Origin: Lonicera japonica
Taxonomy: Eukaryota; Streptophyta; Magnoliopsida; Dipsacales; Caprifoliaceae
Reading direction: 5' to 3'
Assembly (NCBI GenBank): GCA_021464415.1
Contig: CM038468.1
Span: 4,588,001-4,652,000 of the forward strand
DNA length: 64,000 bases
Part shown: positions 58,131 through 64,000 of the stretch, in pieces
Layout: every line of letters begins with the position of its first letter
How positions within the stretch are numbered: position 1 is the first letter of the stretch
Made by a program: the position numbers and the translations under genes
Notes under the pieces: generated by a model
Databases searched by the model: none
Seen by the model: the letters and a program-made list of their open reading frames with translations, nothing else
Told to the model about the DNA's origin: nothing

Positions 58131-59189
58131 TGGTTGATTATTGTTTGTTTCCTTTGTTGTTTATTTCCCCTTTTTTTGTTTAATGTGAAAGATTGATTTT
58201 TTTGTTAAACATGGAAACTTTGTTTGAATATTAACTGATTTATTAAAATTATTATTAATTGTCTATAATTGTTAAATTCTTTCCATTTTTAATGTTGATG
58301 TGATTGAGAATTAATGTCTGCGTGATTTAATATATATGTTGTTATGCCTTATTACTTGGCTACTTGTTTTGTATATCTTATTTTATTTTGGATGCGTGGT
58401 AATATATTGGATCCACTGCATTTATTTTGTGTGAAACATTAAAATTATCTTGATCAATTTTATCGTGTCTATATTTTTTAGTATAATTGGTAGGTTTATT
58501 TTATTTCCTTTTTTTTATGATAATATGTATTTAATTGAGAATCTACATATATTTGGAATTTTTTTTTTGAGAAATGTTTATGTAACCGTTATGATTACTT
58601 TTGGGATGTTTGGGCTGTTAAATTTATGAGTGTGTCCATTATCTATATAAATTTTGTTAGGTATATACAATCAAACCGTCATACAATGGGGTTTCACGAT
58701 GAATTGTTTCATATAATTGAACAGATAAATAAATTGATTTTTCAAAATTATTAAATGCAGTTGTGTGTTTTAATAACAATTGTATTTATATAATATAATA
58801 TAATATATAAAAACGTGGTACTTAAGTACATAGATTTATTATTTTTTATGTATAATAATTTTTTAATAATATTATTAATTGATTTGGAATGAAAACACAA
58901 ATCCCAGCCATTCAAAGTGGGTAGATGTTTTAAGGAAAATTTAAGTTGTATATGTTAGAAATAGTATTTTTATATTAGAATGCTTATAGTAAAGATAATT
59001 ATATATTTAGCAACATGCTGTAAGAAAATTAATAATTAATATGTATGATCTTTATTATGATAACCTTATTTATTACTGTAGCATTACTCCAAAAATATAT
59101 ATCTAAATGATTGCAACATATATTTTTATGTAATCGAATATATATATATATATAATTGAATATATATCTAAATGTAACAGTCATACATA
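58131..59189. other. AT-rich intergenic DNA, no gene
   Basis: No gene, RNA or transposon signature recognised. Confidence 0.5.
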
Positions 59190-59248
59190 TTTATATATAT
59201 CAGATAGCTTTATAAAAATAGTTATATAATCAAATAAATTGTTAAAAC

Positions 59249-59288
<40 letters not shown>

Positions 59289-60010
59289 ATTTGTATAATT
59301 GAATAAATAATTATATATGTGTAGCTATATATAATTTACTAAATAAACATGTATAATTGCAAATTCATGTAAATTAGATCAATGCATAGTAACTATATAA
59401 CAAATTTACGTACGAACATATTAAATATCTAGCACATATATTGAAAAGATAATTAACTAATTGAATAAATAATTATATCAAATATATTTGTATAATTGAA
59501 TAAATAATTATGTATATATGAAAATGCTCTAAGTAAACATATGCGAAAATAATAAATATATAACATATATATATTATAGTAAATAATATCATATTTATGT
59601 ATATCAGATAGCTTTATAAAAACAGTTATATAATCAAATAAATTGTTAAAAACATATATATATATATATATATCTGTGTGTGTGTGCGTGTGTGTGTGTG
59701 TATGTTTGTATAATTGAATAAATAATTATATATGTGTAGCTATATATAATTTACTAAATAAACATGTATAATTGCAAATTCATGTAAATTAGATCAATGC
59801 ATAATAACTATATAACAGATTTACGTAAGAACATATTGAATATCTAGCACATATATTGAAAATATAATTAAGTAACTGAATAAATAATTTTATCAAATAT
59901 ATTTATATAATTTAATAAATAATTATGTATATATGGAAATATTCTAAGTAAACATATGCAAAAATAATAAATATATAACATATATATATATATATATATT
60001 ATAGTAAATA
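59190..60010. repeat. Tandem duplication of a 404-bp unit with TA/TG microsatellites
   Basis: CAGATAGCTTTATAAAAA starts at 59201 and again at 59605. Each copy has a (TA)n(TG)n tract, then GTGTAGCTATATATAATTTA and TTGCAAATTCATGTAAATTA, and ends at ATAGTAAATAATATC. Copies differ mainly in microsatellite length. Confidence 0.85.
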
Positions 60011-60694
60011 ATATCTATATAGTATGATATATAAGAATTAGGAGATATTGTATTCGAATAGACATGTAACACTAGTATTAAGTCATGAGTAATATGAGTA
60101 GTTTTCAAACATCAAAAATACCTACAAATATATGTATTGATGTATGATATAAATCAGGCAATTGTATATATTGGTTTTTATACTGAGATATTAAATTTGT
60201 TGAATCGGTTCCAACTATAAATGACTGTAATATAATTTTCGTCCTTAATTCATTCAATAAGTATAACTAATTACTTTTACATAAAGTGTAAATGAATTAA
60301 GACATATTAGAGAAAAACCAGTATTGTACATGTATTTAAGCAATATGAAAATATCGTCCCTTTTGTAGTCGAAAAAGAAATTTTATTCATATATGTATAC
60401 ATGTATTAGCTCAGCCTGTGCTTTGCACATGTGAATATTGGTAGTAAATTAAAATGGTTGCTTATGCTATCTAGGCTTAACTATTCAACCTACAAAGATT
60501 TCGATATAAAGCATTGCACGGGTGAACATAATGATAAAATAACATTTGTGTAAATGAAACCTTTTGTATTAATACAAAGGCTAATAAATCGTTAAAATTC
60601 GTGTATATCGATACGCATCAGTATACGTTTGACATAAATGAAAATACAAAGGTGTACGATGAATAATTTAGATTGGGTGTATTTGGGATAAACT
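60011..60694. other. AT-rich intergenic DNA, no gene
   Basis: No gene, RNA or transposon signature recognised in this stretch. Confidence 0.4.
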
Positions 60695-62054
60695 TGTAAT
60701 TTTCTTTAGTGTGAGAGTTTATGATGTAAACTTGTAATTTTCTTGAGTGAGATTGGGTGTATTTGGGATAACGGTAAAAAATTACATTTTTTTTGTAATC
60801 CTTACATTGTACAGATGTTATCTTAATAGTAAAATTGGCTGGACATGGACTAGTGTTGATTCGCCGAAACCACGAAATTCTTGGTATTTTATATTATTTT
60901 AATCTTATAATGCATTTTAGCGTCCTTCCGTCAAATCTATATATTTGGTGGTCCATGATATGTGCAGGGGATTTTTGTGTTCCGTTATTGTAGTAGTAAA
61001 ATCCCAACAGCTGATATCAGAGCATTCGAGGTTACACAAGGTGTTTGATAAAGAGTCTTGCCTAGATTTTTTATTCATAACATGGGATTTGTTCGACTTT
61101 ATCACTTGTGAAAATTATGGCTGGTAATATTGCTTCACAGTTAAGGTGAGATATTTGATTGAACGGTCGAGTTTACTCTTGAAATGAGAGTAATGGACAG
61201 CTAATGCAAAATATGGACGAAAGGTTCGATAACCATTTGTAAGGTCTATGGACAACGGTTCGATCTTCACCGAAGAATAAGATTAATTATTGTCAGGATC
61301 CAATTGTAGCAAGTCTAAATCTAAGGACTTAGAGCGGTTCTAAAAGTGTTGGAAATGAGTCGTTCTTTGCTCTGTATTTGAACAAAGATGGAGGTGGCGA
61401 CTCGAGAAATTGTACCATACAATGCTAGAATTCTGCTTGTTACTTTTTAGAGATAATCTCACAATTTCAAAAGGGTTAAACTCCATGTGCTGCCATACTC
61501 TACAGCAAAGGTTCATGTTATGACATTGTGCAGTGTAGTCCATGTTGTATGACATGTTTGTGTCTAGTTTATTTCATCTGTATTTTGATCTTGTTGATGT
61601 GCGAAAATATGCACAAAGAGAAAAGGCTTTTTACGTATCTTGTGTGCCTCCATGGGAGTGATGTGTCTAACCACTTAGACTTTCTTGAAATAAGAGAATA
61701 AAATATGGAGAGAAAATTTCATGAACTCTTGTCCGAGGTTAATTTTTCTTGAGTGAAAGAGTTTATGACGTAAACATGTAATTTCTATGTGTGAGATTTG
61801 GTGCATTTGGTCTGAGTGTAAAAAAAATGCATTTTTCTTGTAATTCTTGCATTGTACCAATGCTATCTTAATAGTGAAATTGGCTTTGCATGGACTAGTG
61901 GTAATTTCCCGATACCACATAATTCTTGGTGTTCTCTATTATATTAATCTTGCAACGCATTTCAGCATCATTCTGTCAAATTCATATATTTGGTGGGCTG
62001 TGATATGTGCTGGGAGAATTTTGCGTTCTGTTGTGTAGTTGTAAAATTTCAACA
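60695..62054 (+). mobile_element. Degenerate miniature copia-like LTR retroelement (TRIM-like)
   Basis: Two diverged direct repeats of about 315 bp (about 60695-61009 and 61736-62054) share blocks such as GTTATCTTAATAGTAAAATT and ATATTTGGTGG and end in CAACA. Next to the left repeat, TGATATCAGAGC (61012-61023) is one base from the copia/TRIM primer site TGGTATCAGAGC (initiator tRNA-Met type). The 726-bp interior encodes no recognisable protein. Left ends of the repeats are approximate and no target duplication was confirmed. Confidence 0.65.
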
Positions 62055-62699
62055 TATAGAACCATCACACAATATAAAAATTAAAACATATTTTATCCTT
62101 ATCGTGTGTATCTACTTTATAATATATGTATAACATTATCAATTCCCGTTTTACTACTTTGGTCTTTAAAATATGCTAAAGTTCCATATTTTTTTACTTT
62201 TTTAAGTAGATGATATTTAAATTTACGTTTAACTTTTAATACTGGCATTACAAGAGTTGAAAAAAATGGTCATTAGATTTCATATACATTTTGTTACGTC
62301 TTTCAATTTAAAAAATGGTATAGTATGTAATTTATTGAATACGATTTTACAAATTTGCACAAGAGCAATATCATGTGATTATATATATATATATGAGAAA
62401 AACTATGAAAATTAGAATTGCACTATCAATAGCATAATAATATGTGAAAATTTATCTAGCTACTTAATAACACATACACATTAATTTGTAACAATTCAAT
62501 GAAACATCTCCAGTCATAAAGGTGTGCATATGCCTAAATTATTACAATATATATATCGAGTAATCCTCACAAAAGCTTCTCTATTGTTCTTATTCTGTGA
62601 ATACTATGTACCCATATTGCCATGTCTTCCCATATAAAAATACCACAACTAGAATTCTGTACAAACAACAGTTATACGTTAGAGACAGATATATATTAA
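62055..62699. other. AT-rich intergenic DNA, no gene
   Basis: No gene or clear repeat seen between the retroelement and the tandem array. Confidence 0.4.
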
Positions 62700-64000
62700 C
62701 ATGTACTAAGTAATGAATAACAATTTAATACTCTACAAACAATTGGAACAGATAAACATATTATATAATAATTTAATATTATTTCAGAAACAGTATTACC
62801 ATCTCCAAACAGATTTGCTCAATTAACAATGTTAGGGAAACATAATAACAATAAATTCAAACATATATAAATAATATTAGAACCCAAACAGATAAACATG
62901 TTATATAATAGTTTAATTGTATATAAATTTAATAATAATTCGGAAAAAATATCACAACCTTCAAACAGATACAAGAAATTATGTGAGCTAAATCAAAAAT
63001 GGTTATATAATAATTTAATATATTTGCGAACAGATGCATAACATTTCATAAATTAATAAACGTAGTTTATAACATATTCAAATACATGTTTGAAATATAT
63101 CAGTTTCATCCGAAACAATATCACAAAGCCAATAAATTTTTCAACCAAATGAAACAGCTAAAAATATTATATAACAATATAATATAATTCATAGAGAAAA
63201 TTACAAATTTCAAACAAGTACGGGTAATTATAAGGATTAAATAATATTAGACACAAAAACAGATAAACATAATATATAATAATTTAATTGTATATCTGTT
63301 TAATAATAATTCTGAAACATTATCACAACTTTCAAACAGATACAAGAAATTTTGTGTTAAACAAAAAATGGTTATATAATAATTTAATATATTTGCGAAC
63401 AAATGCATAACATTTCATAAATTAATAAACATAATTTATAACAGATATAAAAACATGTTTGAAACATATCAGTTTCATCCGAAACAATATCACAAATTCA
63501 ATAAATGTTCCAAACAAATGAAACAGTTAAAAATATTATATAACAATATAATATAGTTCATAAAAAATATTACAAATTTCAAACAGATATATGTAATGAT
63601 AAGGATTAAACAGTAAATGGTTATATATCAATTTAATTTATTTAGAAACAGATGCATAAAATATCTTAAATTAATAAAAGTATATTATAAACAGGTACAA
63701 TTTTATATTTGAAAACATATCAACAACATTCGAAGAATATCAAAACTTTAATACATTTTCTAAATAATTGAAACAGCTAAAAATATTAGAACAGATACAA
63801 AAAGATGTTTGAGTTTCATCTGAAACAATATCGCAAATTCAATAAATGTTACAAACAAATGAAACAGTTCAAAATATTATATAACAATATAATATAGTTC
63901 ATAAAAAACATTACAAATTTCAAACAGATATATATAATGATAAGGATTAAACAGTAAATGGTTATATATCAATTTAATTTATTTAGAAACAGATGCATAA
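62700..64000. repeat. AT-rich tandem array, unit about 370 bp, running off the window
   Basis: The anchor GGTTATATA plus TTTAATATATTTGCGAACA starts at 63001 and 63370 (369 bp apart). Shorter variants start at 63619 (249 bp) and 63960 (341 bp). Other anchors (TTCATCCGAAACAATATCAC, CAAATGAAACAG) recur in the same order. Units carry internal deletions. Satellite-like; the total array length is unknown because it continues past the window. Confidence 0.8.

Overview
The window reads as nuclear DNA of a flowering plant, most likely a eudicot. It holds plant-specific retrotransposon lineages (Tat and Athila), a CACTA transposon end, decayed copies of plant nuclear genes with introns (LBD, NSA2, EXO84B) and a block of about 19 kb of plant mitochondrial DNA. 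I see no clearly intact, host-functional nuclear gene. The species cannot be named from sequence alone.

Region 1 (1-22049) is three nested transposons. The outermost is a CACTA element, of which only the right end is visible (20678-22049, ending TAGTG). Inside its last coding region sits a very long Ty3/gypsy element of the Tat lineage (1-20677, + strand, 5' end outside the window, 3' LTR at 19073-20677). Its integrase gene is cut at 829/11309 by a complete Athila-lineage element on the minus strand (830-11308, two 1,468-bp LTRs, near-perfect 5-bp target duplication). Between integrase and 3' LTR the Tat element carries two antisense genes with plant mobile domain (PMD) homology, one single-exon (12079-13389) and one with five recognisable exons (13842-17588). 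Both are broken. Upstream of both lie near-identical palindromes (TTTGTCGCGCGACAAA) that also cluster in the LTR.

Region 2 (22050 to about 41170) looks like mitochondrial DNA in the nucleus (NUMT). It has nad3 with codons in the unedited genomic state, then rps12 whose first 64 codons are fused to a long membrane-type reading frame. It also has copia fragments, a plastid-derived rpl20 with its upstream spacer, and long stretches of mitochondrial-style spacer with small unassigned reading frames.

Region 3 (about 41170-52149) opens with a second, minus-strand Tat copy (5' LTR 42668-44208, primer-binding site, decayed gag). It ends inside a truncated LOB-domain (LBD) gene. Then follow the last three exons of NSA2, a Harbinger-type MITE, a solo Tat-type LTR with a perfect ATATG target duplication, a second MITE, and a multi-exon, frameshifted, 3'-truncated copy of the exocyst gene EXO84B.

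Region 4 (52150-64000) is AT-rich intergenic DNA. It has a fold-back element, another inverted-terminal-repeat element, a short acidic coding remnant, a tandemly duplicated 404-bp unit with TA/TG microsatellites, a degenerate miniature copia-like retroelement and, at the right edge, an AT-rich tandem array with a unit of about 370 bp.

The most unusual items are the CGCG palindromes shared by the Tat LTRs and the antisense PMD promoters, the paired antisense PMD genes, and the rps12-derived chimeric mitochondrial reading frame. All boundaries were read by eye; no database search was run.
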